64,000 bases of DNA, from contig NZ_JAFHKT010000141.1 of assembly GCF_017052465.1 (NCBI RefSeq), forward strand, positions 62,001-126,000, in the 5' to 3' direction. This DNA is from Arthrobacter pascens (GTDB taxonomy: Bacteria > Actinomycetota > Actinomycetes > Actinomycetales > Micrococcaceae). Both the position numbers and the translations under genes were made by a program. This document shows positions 16,697-26,000 of the stretch, piece by piece. The first letter of the stretch is position 1, and every line of letters begins with the position of its first letter. The notes below the pieces were generated by a model. It was not told the DNA's origin. It did no database searches and saw nothing but the letters and a program-made list of their open reading frames with translations.

Positions 16697-17710
16697 TTAC
16701 ACGGCCGGTGACGTGGCCGCGGAGGCGAGGGCCGGCGTCGTACTCTCAGTGAGCGACAGCAGCACCTCCACCAGGTGTGGCGCGAAGTCGCCGTCGAGCG
16801 CCAGCACCACCCGGCAGCGGGCGCCGGCCTGCTCCGGGTAGTCCAAGTAGAGTCCGCGGAGGTCGCAGACGGTCTGGCCGCGGCCGGGACCGTCGGTGGT
16901 GTCGACGGCGACATGCACCACCGGGGCGACGGCGGCCTTGACGCCGCCCACCGCGAGAGCCGCAGCGAGGGGGTCGTGCATGGCCGAGCAGGCCCGGCCG
17001 AAGATGCCCTCGTAGAACCGGAAGTAGTAGCCGAGCATCTCCCCCAGCGCCTGCGGAACCGGGTGGCCGGCGGCCAGCAGCTCCTGCCGGTGGCTTTCCT
17101 CCAGCACGTTGGACATGGTCACGTCCAGCGGCACCAGGGTGACGTTCCAGCCGGCGGCGAAGACATCCGCGGCGGCCTCGGGGTCGTTGGCGATGTTCGC
17201 CTCCGCCACCGCCGTGATGTTGCCGGGGGCCAGCGCCGCACCGCCCATGATGGTGATCTCCTCCACCAGCCGGGGCAGCTCCGGTTCCAGCCGCAGGGCC
17301 TCGGCGATGTTGGTGAGCGGGCCGATGGCCAGGACCCGCAGCGTGCCGGGCTGCTCGTGGGCAAGCCGCACCAACATCTCCGCCGCGGTCTCGGACGCGA
17401 GTTCAGCCGCCGCCGTCGAAAGGGAGACCTCGCCGATGCCGTTGGCGCCGTGGACATGCGGGGCGCCGCCGTGGAACGTGCCGGTCTGCGGGTCGTGGGC
17501 TCCGAGGGCGACGGGGATGTGCGCGTGCCCGGCGAGCTGGAGCAGGTCCAGGGTGTTCCGGGCGCCGACGGCGGCACTGACGTTGCCGCTGACGGTGCCG
17601 ATCCCCCGCACGTCCGCCTGCGGGGAGGCGAGCAGGTAGGCCAGGGCGAGGGCGTCGTCGATGCCGGTGTCGCAGTCGAGGTAGAACGGGTGGCTGATGG
17701 ACGTGGTCAT
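16697..17710 (-). CDS. Nucleoside hydrolase (inosine/uridine-preferring family)
   Basis: 337 aa, normal length. The N-terminal calcium and ribose binding motif DCDTGIDDA (Asp12, Asp14, Asp18, Asp19) is complete. Other family signatures present are GTVSGNVSA, LAIGPLTNIAEAL, IMGGAALAPGNITAVAEANI (which includes the N-x-x-x-D ribose contact) and MHDPLAAALAV near the end. The enzyme splits nucleosides into base plus ribose in the cytoplasm. It follows the transporter gene on the same strand with a 42-nt gap and lies opposite to ribokinase, so uptake, hydrolysis and phosphorylation of ribose form one pathway. Base preference cannot be read. Confidence 0.93.
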   Translation of the reverse strand: MTTSISHPFYLDCDTGIDDALALAYLLASPQADVRGIGTVSGNVSAAVGARNTLDLLQLAGHAHIPVALGAHDPQTGTFHGGAPHVHGANGIGEVSLSTAAAELASETAAEMLVRLAHEQPGTLRVLAIGPLTNIAEALRLEPELPRLVEEITIMGGAALAPGNITAVAEANIANDPEAAADVFAAGWNVTLVPLDVTMSNVLEESHRQELLAAGHPVPQALGEMLGYYFRFYEGIFGRACSAMHDPLAAALAVGGVKAAVAPVVHVAVDTTDGPGRGQTVCDLRGLYLDYPEQAGARCRVVLALDGDFAPHLVEVLLSLTESTTPALASAATSPAV

Positions 17711-17752
17711 GGCGGTGGTTCTCGTTTCGTTGGTGCTGGGGTTGGCGTGGGG

Positions 17753-19189
17753 CTAGAGGGATTCGCCCTTGGGGGCGGCGACGAAGAGGCTGACGATGAA
17801 CGCGGCGGCGGTGATGGCCACCGAGATCCAGAGGGCGGTGGCATAACCGGCGGAGGTGGCCTGGGCGGCGAACGGCGCAACGAGCACGACGCCGAGGCTC
17901 GCGCCGATGCCGAAGGAGGCGCCGTTGATGCCAGGCAGGGCAGCGGGGGCCTCCTTGGGCGAGAGCAGGACGGAGAGTCCGTTGATGGCGGTGAGGAAGA
18001 AGCCGTTGTAGAAGATGCCGAGGGCGGCGACGGCGATCAGCACGGCCACCTGGTTGTCGGCGAACGTCGCGGCGATGATGGCGCAGGCGAGGCTGAGCCC
18101 GGTGCCGGCGCGGAGGGTTTTGATCCAGCCGCGGCGGTCGGCGAGCCAGCCGGCGAGGGGCGCGGCGAAGACGCCGATCAGTGCGGCGGGGGTCAGGAAC
18201 AGCAGCGCGGACAGGGAGGCGCTGAGTCCGAAGCCATTCTTGGTGTCCTGGCTGAGCAGCACCACAGTGAAGTTGATGATGGCGAAGATGCCGGCGAGGG
18301 TCAGGACGGTGGTGGCGATTACCGGCCAGACCTGGCGGGAGCGCAGGTGGTGGACGGCGATGAGCGGGTGGCTGCGCTTCTTCTCGATCATCCAGAAGGC
18401 GGCGAAGGACGCGACGGTGCCGGCCAGCAGGGCCAGGGTGCTGGGCGCGGTCCAGCCGGCGGCCGAGCCGCCGGAGACGAAGTAGGTGATGAAGACCAGG
18501 AACAGGGACAGGGATCCGGCTCCCCACCAGTCCATCGCGCCGCGCACTCCCTGGGGGCGTCCGGCCGGGACGGTTTTGAGGATGCAGGCGGCGGCGATGG
18601 CGGTCAGGACCAGGACGACGACGAAGATGGACCGGAAGCCCAGTGTTTCGGCCATGAGGCCGCCGACGTAGCCGTCGACGCCGCCCACTCCCCCGTTGAT
18701 GGCGGCGATGATGCCGACGGAGGTGCCGAAGAGGCGGGCCTGCAGGTTCTCGCTGAGGACGATGTAGGCGAGGGCGAAGACGGCGCTGGACACGCCCTGG
18801 AGGAACCTGCCGGCAATGAGCAGAGGCAAAGTGGGGGCGGCGATGCAGAGGATGGTGCCGGCGCCCATGATGGCCAGGACCAGGAGCAGGGCCGCGCGGC
18901 GGCCGATAAAGTCGCTCCACCGTCCGATCACCGGGCCGGCGATGGCGCCGGCGAGGAAGAACATGGACTGCACGGGTGCGGCGCTGTCGGCGCTCTGGCC
19001 GAAGGAGGCCGCGATCTGCGGCAGCGCAGGCGTGACCATGCTGGCGTTGAGCTGGAAGGACAGCACGCCGAGCAGCAGGGTGGAGATGAGGAGGGCGGCG
19101 CGGCGCCCAGCGAATTGCGGCTGGCCTGCGTTTGTTTCGGCACCGACGACGGCTGGCGGCGGGGCGGTTGCGGTGGCTGGGGTGTTCAC
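17753..19189 (-). CDS. MFS transporter, probable nucleoside uptake
   Basis: 478 aa from GTG 19189, preceded by AAAGGAG. The frame extends 27 codons further but without a ribosome site. About 14 hydrophobic helices begin near residue 30 (ALLISTLLLGVLSFQL). The major-facilitator motif between helices 2 and 3 is visible as GRWSDFIGRRAALL, and a second GWLADRRGWIKTLR occurs in the C-terminal half. This length and helix count fit the DHA2-like group of drug/H+ antiporter relatives. The neighbours (nucleoside hydrolase just after, ribokinase divergent) suggest import of nucleosides instead. That substrate is inferred only from context. Confidence 0.88.
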   Translation of the reverse strand: MNTPATATAPPPAVVGAETNAGQPQFAGRRAALLISTLLLGVLSFQLNASMVTPALPQIAASFGQSADSAAPVQSMFFLAGAIAGPVIGRWSDFIGRRAALLLVLAIMGAGTILCIAAPTLPLLIAGRFLQGVSSAVFALAYIVLSENLQARLFGTSVGIIAAINGGVGGVDGYVGGLMAETLGFRSIFVVVLVLTAIAAACILKTVPAGRPQGVRGAMDWWGAGSLSLFLVFITYFVSGGSAAGWTAPSTLALLAGTVASFAAFWMIEKKRSHPLIAVHHLRSRQVWPVIATTVLTLAGIFAIINFTVVLLSQDTKNGFGLSASLSALLFLTPAALIGVFAAPLAGWLADRRGWIKTLRAGTGLSLACAIIAATFADNQVAVLIAVAALGIFYNGFFLTAINGLSVLLSPKEAPAALPGINGASFGIGASLGVVLVAPFAAQATSAGYATALWISVAITAAAFIVSLFVAAPKGESL

Positions 19190-19235
19190 ATCAAACTCCT
19201 TTGTTCTGCAGGCTGGTCCTGCTGTTGGGATGTGA

Positions 19236-19273
19236 GTTGTTATACAACCACGTATGACGCACAAGTACAACCA
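19236..19273. promoter_or_regulatory. Operator-like repeats in the divergent transporter/ribokinase promoter region
   Basis: GTTGT-TAT-ACAAC (19236-19248) is a perfect inverted repeat. Its right half with the next bases, TACAACCA, recurs at 19266-19273, 23 nt further on. The site lies between the divergent transporter and ribokinase starts and resembles GntR/HutC-type operators. Regulation by the GntR protein at 12.3 kb is an inference. Confidence 0.6.
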
Positions 19274-19330
19274 TGGCGTACACTATTTCCTGATTCAGCC
19301 GCCCCTGGCTCGACCTGATAGGACTTCCTC

Positions 19331-20203
19331 ATGAGCACTCGACTTCCTGCCGTCACCGTCGTTGGCAGCATTAACCTGGACATCATCGCCACCACGGACC
19401 GGCTCCCCACCGCCGGGGAAACCGTCGGCGGCGGTATCCTGCAGCAGCAGCCCGGCGGCAAGGGGGCCAACCAGGCAGTGGCCGCCGCACGCCTGGGCGG
19501 GAGCGCGAGGATGATCGGCGCTGTGGGCGACGACGCCCAGGGCCGCCTGATGCTTGATGCCTTGGCCGCTGCCGGCGTGGACACCGCCGATGTGGCAGTG
19601 CTCGACGGCGACGCGACCGGCACGGCGCTGATCGTGGTAGACCGCGAGGGCGAAAACCAGATCGTGGTGTGCCCGGGCGCCAACTCTGCGTTTTCGCTGG
19701 ATGGCGTTTCGTTTGCGCCGGACGAGACGGTGCTGTGCCAGCTCGAGGTCGGACTGCCCGTGGTGCTGGAGGCCGCCCGGCGCTCCACCGGGTTCTTCGT
19801 GCTGAACGCCGCCCCGGCGATGGACCTGCCGGCGGAGCTGCTGGAGCGCTGCGACCTGGTGATCGTGAACGAGACCGAGTACGAGCTGATTCCGGCGCTG
19901 GCGGAGGCGAAGCTTGTCGCAGTGACGTACGGGAAGGACGGTTCGGCGATGTTCGAGCACGGACGGAAGGTGGCTGAGGCACCGGCCGCTTCCGTGGCTG
20001 TGGCCAATACGATCGGCGCGGGTGATGCGTTCTGCGCCGCGCTGGTTCTGGCACTCGGGGCTGGGCTAGACTATTCCGCGGCGTTGGCCGTGGCCAACGC
20101 TGTGGGGGCCGATGCGGTGAGTGATCCGTCATCGCAGCCGGCACTGGCACCGCTGGAAGAGTACGTTGCCCGGGTGGCTGAAGCCAGGGTTGCTGCGCGG
20201 TGA
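19331..20203 (+). CDS. rbsK: Ribokinase (PfkB family)
   Basis: 290 aa. The first PfkB signature is PGGKGANQAVAAARLGG (about residues 41-57) and the second is NTIGAGDAFCAALVLALG, with the catalytic base Asp232. The start VVGSINLDIIATTDRLPTAG is typical of ribokinase. It phosphorylates ribose released by the nucleoside hydrolase, giving ribose-5-phosphate. It is transcribed away from the transporter/hydrolase pair from a shared promoter region, and its stop overlaps the acetyltransferase start (GTGA). The chain is slightly shorter than E. coli RbsK (309 aa) but contains all catalytic parts. Confidence 0.92.
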   Translation: MSTRLPAVTVVGSINLDIIATTDRLPTAGETVGGGILQQQPGGKGANQAVAAARLGGSARMIGAVGDDAQGRLMLDALAAAGVDTADVAVLDGDATGTALIVVDREGENQIVVCPGANSAFSLDGVSFAPDETVLCQLEVGLPVVLEAARRSTGFFVLNAAPAMDLPAELLERCDLVIVNETEYELIPALAEAKLVAVTYGKDGSAMFEHGRKVAEAPAASVAVANTIGAGDAFCAALVLALGAGLDYSAALAVANAVGADAVSDPSSQPALAPLEEYVARVAEARVAAR

Positions 20204-20739
20204 ATCTGGTTTTCAGGCCGGCAACGCCCGCCGACTATTCGGAGGTCCGGAGAATAACCCGCGAGGCGTATCTCCATGCCGGGCATTTCACTGCCGACCA
20301 CCCGTACATGAGCGTGCTGGCCAACGTGGAACACCGGGCGGAGCATGCTGAGGTGTGGGTGGCCGAAACGTCCGGCGCGGTGGTCGCGGCAGTGACGCTA
20401 ACCTTCGCGGGACAGCCATACAGCGAGATCGCGATTGAAAATGAGCTCGAGTTCCGGATGCTCGCGGTCGATCTGGCGGTACAGGGCAGCGGGGTTGGCC
20501 GCACTGTTGTCCGCCGGATTATTGAACACGCGCAGTCATTGCCGGCTATCAGCGCGATCAGCATCACGAGTGCGACCTTTATGGAACGGGCCCATGGTCT
20601 CTATGAATCCCTGGGCATCCAAAGGGTTCCGGCCCGTGACTGGTATGTGCCCGGCGAGAACGTTCTGCTTTGGGTATTCCGGCTAGAGCTGTCGATGGTT
20701 GAGCTTGTCGAAACCGTGCCTGACAAGAGCGGTGGTTGA
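20200..20739 (+). CDS. GNAT-family N-acetyltransferase
   Basis: 179 aa, GTG start overlapping ribokinase by 4 nt. The N-terminus NLVFRPATPADYSEVRRITR is the GNAT entry. The acetyl-CoA binding motif A is at about residues 88-105 (RMLAVDLAVQGSGVGRTVVR), and a later strand-helix has FMERAHGLYESLGIQRV. The substrate is unknown. The last 16 or so residues (SMVELVETVPDKSGG) are encoded by the interspersed GGTTGAG repeat, so the original C-terminus has been replaced. This should not touch the acetyl-CoA site. Co-transcription with ribokinase is likely, but a pathway link is not evident. Confidence 0.85.
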   Translation: MNLVFRPATPADYSEVRRITREAYLHAGHFTADHPYMSVLANVEHRAEHAEVWVAETSGAVVAAVTLTFAGQPYSEIAIENELEFRMLAVDLAVQGSGVGRTVVRRIIEHAQSLPAISAISITSATFMERAHGLYESLGIQRVPARDWYVPGENVLLWVFRLELSMVELVETVPDKSGG

Positions 20740-20753
20740 GCCTGCCGAAACCC
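20694..20753. repeat. Interspersed GGTTGAGC-TGTCGAAACC element, double copy
   Basis: Units at 20694-20715 (GATGGTTGAGCTTGTCGAAACC) and 20731-20753, the latter with GGTTGAGCCTGCCGAAACCC, are separated by 15 nt. This is the same element as after jetD. It supplies the acetyltransferase stop codon and abuts the truncated DeoR-type gene, so its insertion or recombination at it probably removed that gene's 5' end. Confidence 0.75.
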
Positions 20754-21396
20754 GAAAGGCATGGCCGGCTGGCCCGCACCTACGGCGGTGCCATGGCCCT
20801 GGGTGCGCACCACCCGGAGGCGTCGCTGCGGCAGCGCACGGGTGAGGCGTTTGAGCAGAAGCATGCGATCGCCCGCTGGGCGGCGTCCGTGATCCAGCCC
20901 GGGGAGAGCATCCTGCTCGACGCCGGCTCCACCGTGGGTGCCCTGGCGCATGAGCTGCGCGGCTTCGAGAAGCTGTCCGTGACGACGCCGGGTATCAACA
21001 CCATGCAGGAGCTGGCCGATTCGGAGGGCATCGATGTGGACTGCCTGGGCGGCCGGCTGCGGAGCCTGAGCCAGAGCTTCGTGGGCCCGCTGGCCGAGGC
21101 GGCGCTGGAGCGGATGAGCTTTGACCGGGTGTTCCTGGGCGCCGACGCCGTCACCGCCGAGGACGGCATCTGCGAGGCTAACCACGCCCAAACCGTCTCA
21201 AGGAGTTCATGGCGCGGCGGGGCCGCGAGGTCTACGTGGTGGCGGATTCGTCCAAGCTCGGCCTCCGGCCTTTCCATGCGTGGGCGCGCTTGGCTTTGCC
21301 CTGGACCTTGTAACGGACGACGGCCCGGACGCGGGGCAGGTGCGGAAGTTTAGGGATGCGGGGGTTCAGGTTGAAGTGGCCGCGGTCACGGGTTGA
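20754..21396 (+). pseudogene. DeoR-family regulator, lacking its HTH domain and frameshifted
   Basis: Homology begins at LARTYGGAMALG, the end of the DeoR DNA-binding region, and runs through the sugar-phosphate-binding domain: ILLDAGSTVGALAHELRGFE, VTTPGINTMQELADSEGID, CLGGRLRSLSQSFVGPLAEAAL and FDRVFLGADAVTAEDGICEAN. At about 21190-21200 one base is missing (ACCGTC where ACCCGTC is expected). Another frame then gives LKEFMARRGREVYVVADSSKLG and ends VQVEVAAVTG at 21396. The winged-helix N-terminus is absent, replaced by the interspersed repeat. It is therefore inactive as a regulator. Confidence 0.85.
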
Positions 21397-21446
21397 ATCC
21401 CCGTGGGTACGCTACTTCTAGCAACGAGCGAACCCACGGGCACGCA

Positions 21447-21807
21447 GTGCTCGCATACCTCTACGTCGACAACTACCTTCAGACCCGCGAAAAGTACCGC
21501 TCAGTCCACCTCATGGCGGCGTGGGAAGCAGTCGAACGCGGCGATCTTCTGCTAGGTGGAGCCGTTGGTGACGGACCCTTCAGTGGGTTGCTGATATTCA
21601 CGGGCGAAAACGCACTCGAAGCCGCACGAGCTTTTGCAGCCGCCGATCCCCTACGTCACCGGTGGCGTCGTGACGTCGTGGACCGCTCGCCCATGGAGAA
21701 CGGTGGTGGGAAAAGAGGCGGCGACACCCGTTCGCCCCCAAGCCCATCAGCCCCATGTCACCGCAAGGCAGGACGTGCTGCTGAGGGTGTTTACTCGGGA
21801 GCTTTGA
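21447..21807 (+). CDS. YCII-related protein, frameshifted at a C-run
   Basis: From GTG 21447 the frame gives VLAYLYVDNYLQTREKYRSV and HLMAAWEAVERGDLLLGGAV, then FSGLLIFTGENALEAARAFA, the ferredoxin-like YCII fold with its conserved R-x-x-HL. At the CCCC run 21648-21651 the frame shifts. With one C fewer it continues DPYVTGGVVTSWTARPWRTV and stops at 21807 (about 120 aa, normal). As written, the open frame instead runs to 21845 with an unrelated Arg/Pro-rich tail. The fold is known from small hydrolase-like or stress proteins without a common reaction. Confidence 0.7.
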
Positions 21808-21942
21808 TCGTGGTGGCCTGCTTTAGGCGGGGATTGAGCCCCTAGTTGAGGCCACCCAGTCCGAGCTGGCGACGACTAGATGCAGCTGGCCGGACAAAGA
21901 TGTCTGGGACCGCTGGAACGGAAGTAGACCAAGCGCAACCGG

Positions 21943-23076
21943 TCAGCGCCGTGTCGAGATGAGCACCGCCATGGCGGTCATCCAGTCGATCCGTTCCTGT
22001 TCTAGACGCACGTTGCCGCGTACCGCCAGCTGTTCCACTACGGCAAGCTCCTCCGGCAAAAGGTGCTGCATGAACCCAACGGCCGGTTTGGGCTCGTGTC
22101 CCCACAGGTCTTTGAACGCCTCCAACGTGGCCACGTCCATCAACACCGTGACGACGGCAATGTTTTGGGCCCGCAAGCGGTTCAAAATGCCAAACCCGTG
22201 GCTGTCTAGATCGCCCCAATAGACGACGCCATGGTCGCGGATCCACGGGATGCGGGCCAACCTGTCCACTGCGTAGCCGGAGCCATGGACCACCACAGCG
22301 CCCGGCAGAGGTGGCATGGCCAACACGGACTCCAGATTCTCAAACACGTAGACCACCTCGGGGCTCAGGTCCATAGCGGCCAACTCCGTGACCGGTGCAG
22401 CCAGATCCGCCAATCCGCCCGGCGCCAGAGCGGGGTCGAGGAAACGCACGCGGACCAGGTCCGGTTTGTCCGCCAGTCCCAACCCACTTCTACCGGTGGC
22501 TGCTTCATGCAGTCGCGTGACGAGGGGCCTGTACTTCTGGACCCATTTGGTGTCGACTCCGCGGATGGGCAATTGGCGGATGTACAGTCCGGACGCCGGA
22601 TGCACTCTGAGCCATTCCAGTACGCCGGCGAGCCGGGTGAAGTCTTCGGGAGCCAAGGCGGCAAGTTCCACAGCGCTGCGGCCCACCGCGCTCGCAAACC
22701 GGTCCGAAGGGGGCAGCGGTACCGAGTCGAGCAGTGCTTTGGCCCTGAAGGATGCCCGTTGCCAGTGGGTGGTTTTGCCGGCAAATGCAGCGACAGCCCC
22801 GGGGGTGTCGAGTTGCACACGGTCGGGAATCCGCTGCTGGCCCAGGCTGGCCCAGCGGCGTTCCGTCCACAACACGTCGGCGGCCCCTTCCCATGACTTG
22901 GCCCAGTCGACGGCGGCGGACACGGAGGCCAATGCCTGTGCTTCGGTGGGCGGATGCAAGGGGATGCCAAAGGGAAGCGACGCGTCGTCGCCTACGGACC
23001 ACGAGCCAACGTGGCGGTTGTATTTCTTGAGCGCCTGCGCGGCCGCCCCGGCAGGTGTCACCGGCGTGGGGCTCAA
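21943..23076 (-). CDS. jetD: Wadjet JetD nuclease, second system
   Basis: 377 aa, TTG start overlapping the jetC stop (TTGA). It is shorter than the first JetD (444 aa) because the acidic Pro/Glu linker is missing. The N-terminal arm holds ASGLYIRQLPIRGVDTKWVQ, parallel to the first copy. The Toprim-like half has VFENLES (Glu246) and VVYWGDLDSHGFGILNRL (Asp289, Asp291), so the nuclease metal site is complete. By family knowledge it cuts the circular DNA captured by JetABC. It is the last gene of the minus-strand operon. Sequence divergence from the first copy indicates separate acquisition rather than recent duplication. Confidence 0.92.
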   Translation of the reverse strand: MSPTPVTPAGAAAQALKKYNRHVGSWSVGDDASLPFGIPLHPPTEAQALASVSAAVDWAKSWEGAADVLWTERRWASLGQQRIPDRVQLDTPGAVAAFAGKTTHWQRASFRAKALLDSVPLPPSDRFASAVGRSAVELAALAPEDFTRLAGVLEWLRVHPASGLYIRQLPIRGVDTKWVQKYRPLVTRLHEAATGRSGLGLADKPDLVRVRFLDPALAPGGLADLAAPVTELAAMDLSPEVVYVFENLESVLAMPPLPGAVVVHGSGYAVDRLARIPWIRDHGVVYWGDLDSHGFGILNRLRAQNIAVVTVLMDVATLEAFKDLWGHEPKPAVGFMQHLLPEELAVVEQLAVRGNVRLEQERIDWMTAMAVLISTRR

Positions 23077-26000
23077 AACAGCGCGCCCGTCTCCGCAGGA
23101 TCTTCAGCATCCAGGGTTTCCAGCAGCCCTGTGCCGGCCGGCTGCTCCCGGACCGGCACCTCGGCAGGCGGTGGCGCAGAGTCCGGACCCTCGCCGTCGT
23201 CCATGGACAGGGAGCCGATGCGGGAGTCCTGGAACTCCCGGCAGGTGACCACGGCCATGCCCCCAATGTAGTCCTCCAGCGTTTGCAGGAGTTTCAGCGG
23301 GGTGGCGAGCACCATGTGGAAACCGAATTCAGTGAAGACATCCATGGCGATGCGGGTGAAGTTGCTGTCCGCCTTATCGAACGCCTCGTCCATGATGACG
23401 GTTCCGTAGCGCGGCACGTCCTCGTCATCGCCGGCCAGCTGGTAGCGCAGGGCCGCGGCCAGGCAAAACGTGACAAGCTTTTGTCGCTGACCGCCGGAGA
23501 GACCCGCGCTGGAATCGTATACATTGAGCTGCCTGCCGGCGGAGTCCACCTCTGTGGCGGTGAAGCGCACGTGCAGCCGGGTGTCCAGGCATTGGTTCCG
23601 CCAGGAGGTGTCGCCGGGTTCGCTCGAGGCGAGTTTCTCCATGATGCGCCGCATGACTTCGAACTTGGCTTCGGCATCGTCGCGGCTCTGGGCCACCCAT
23701 GAGCCCGTACTGATGTCCTGCAGGTCGCTGAGGAACTTCCTGCCCAGCTCGCCCCGGTTCTCCTTTACAACGATCTTCAGGAACCGCCCGGCGTCGAAGG
23801 CAGACCGTTTGAGGGAGCCGTTGATGGGGGCCACCCTGTCGCGCACTTCCAAGGGCGCGCGGCGGATCTCATTGGCCAATGTGGCCACATTTTGCTGCGA
23901 CTGGCGTTCCATGAGTTCGAAGAACCGGGTCTCAAAGTCCGGCAGGCGGTCCGCGACAAGCTGCTCCAACAGAGCAAGATATCCGCCGCCATCCTCCACC
24001 TGGTCGGTCAAGTCCCCGGCTTTGGCGGGCCAAAGACGCCGGAACTCTCCTGCCAGCGAGGCGAAGGCTGTTCGGGCGGCTGCGGCCTGGGACGTGGCCT
24101 GCTTTTCCTCCGCGCTCAACCCAGTGGCCACCGTCAGTGCGACTTCGTCGATCACCTCGTGGACGATGCTGCGGCGCTGCCTCAGGAACCGTTCCCGCAG
24201 ACTGGCTGCAAGCTCCTCAGGCACGTCGGCCGACGCGGCAACACGCGGTTCAAGCCCTAACACGGTGCGGTCCAATCCCGCCAGTTGTGTTCTGACTTCA
24301 GCCAGCGACTCCATGGCGGCCTGCTGGGCCTTCTGCGCAGCCGCCCAGCGCGCCCTGGCCTCCTTCGCGACAGCTTCGGCTGCTCGAAGGTTGCCACTCG
24401 CCGCGAGGATCTCCGCCAGCCGTTCTTTGTGGCTCTCCACCCTGGCGCGGGCCCGGCCAGCATCCAGTTGGTCCCAGCCTTGGGTTTCAGTCAGTGCCAG
24501 TGCCTCGGCGCGCAGGCGTTCGACCTCGCGCCGATTCTCAGCGGCGTCGACCCTGTCGGCGAGTTGGTCAGCCGTGGCTCGGGCGGCCTGGACCAGTGAA
24601 CTCAGTAGCTCCAGTTTGTCGGCGTTGTCGAATCCGAGCACCCACGTTGAGCGGTCGTCCACCCGTGACCGATCGTCTTTTTCGTGTCGGGTGCGTGAGC
24701 GTTTGACCTGCCCGGCACGAGTGACGGCTTTCTCCGAACCGCCGAGTTCCGCGGGCGAATCGACGCATTCATAGTCATAGTTGCCTGACAGAACCGCGTG
24801 CAGCCAACCGGCCATAGGACCGTCGGCAACCTGGACCCGCGAGACCAAGGACCGCTCGGTCCGTGCGGGCCGCGGCGGCTCTGACCGGCTGGGGACGGAC
24901 TCGAAGACGAGCCGCGCGCCCAGAAATAGCCCGTCGACGGCCTCGCGCACACGGTCAATGTGCTTCTCCGGGACGAGCATGACGGTGGCCAGCGGACGCA
25001 GCACCCGCTCGATGGCTCCGGTCCAGTCCGCGAATTCCTTCCGGACCTCTAACAGTTCACCGGCGAACGGAAACGCCGACGCCGGCAGGCCCGCCGCTTC
25101 GGCTACTACGGACCTCGCTGTGACCAGCCTGTCGCCGAGATTGGACCGTCGGCCGCGCAGGGATTTGAGCTCCGTTTCGAGGTCGCGGACTTTCGCTTTG
25201 GCGGCACCGCGGGCCTCATGAAGCTCATTGACGGTCTGTCTGCTAGCCGCCCGGGCGGCCTCCAAGCCGCTGCGTTCGGTGCGGGCCGCGGCCCGAAGTT
25301 CCTCGTACTCTTCGAAGCTGGCGGGGAAGCTAATGCCTACCGCCTCCAACTTTGAGGCCAGCTCCGCGCGCCGGCCCAGGACATCGCGTTCGCGTTCCTG
25401 AGCCATGTCCACCTGCGTCTGTTGGTCACGCACGGCCTGGCCGCCATGGCCGTCCACTTGCCGGCGGGCGGCCGAATGAGCCTCTTCCAATTCCTCCGTA
25501 GTGGCGGTGGCTAAATCGACGTCATGCTGGGCGGTGAGCGCGGCAGACTCCGCGGCCGCTTTGGCGTCCTTGGCCAGCTTGAGCTTCCATTCATCCCTAA
25601 AGCTGGTCAACGCCGCGGAAAGTGCGGCGGCCTCGGTGGCGCGCGCGCTGTTCAGCCCGAACGCGCGGGCCGGTTCCTCCATCCCCCGCAGATGTTCCAC
25701 TTGCTCGCGCGCTTCCACCACCAGCCGGTGGGCCTCGGACAATTCGCCAAACTGCGCCACTGCGGTAGTGGCGATGTCGAACGTCTTTGGCCTGTCCAGC
25801 ATGAATTGGCGGAATAGGTCATCAAGGCTGCCCAGCGACTTGGCCGATTGCGTCTTGTGCAGCAGAAGCACGGCATTTTCGCCGGAGATGCCCATCAGGC
25901 GGCAGAAGCGGCTGGCAAAGGCCGAATGCTTGTCGGTGACGTACGCGGCCGGCCAGGTGCTCTTGATGCGCCGGGTCTCGATGCCGTTGCGAAGGTAGTC

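Noticed and set aside
16775-19318. 847-codon plus-strand frame with many Gly/Asp/Glu repeats
   Set aside because: Antisense of the nucleoside hydrolase and transporter genes; the repeats mirror hydrophobic helices.
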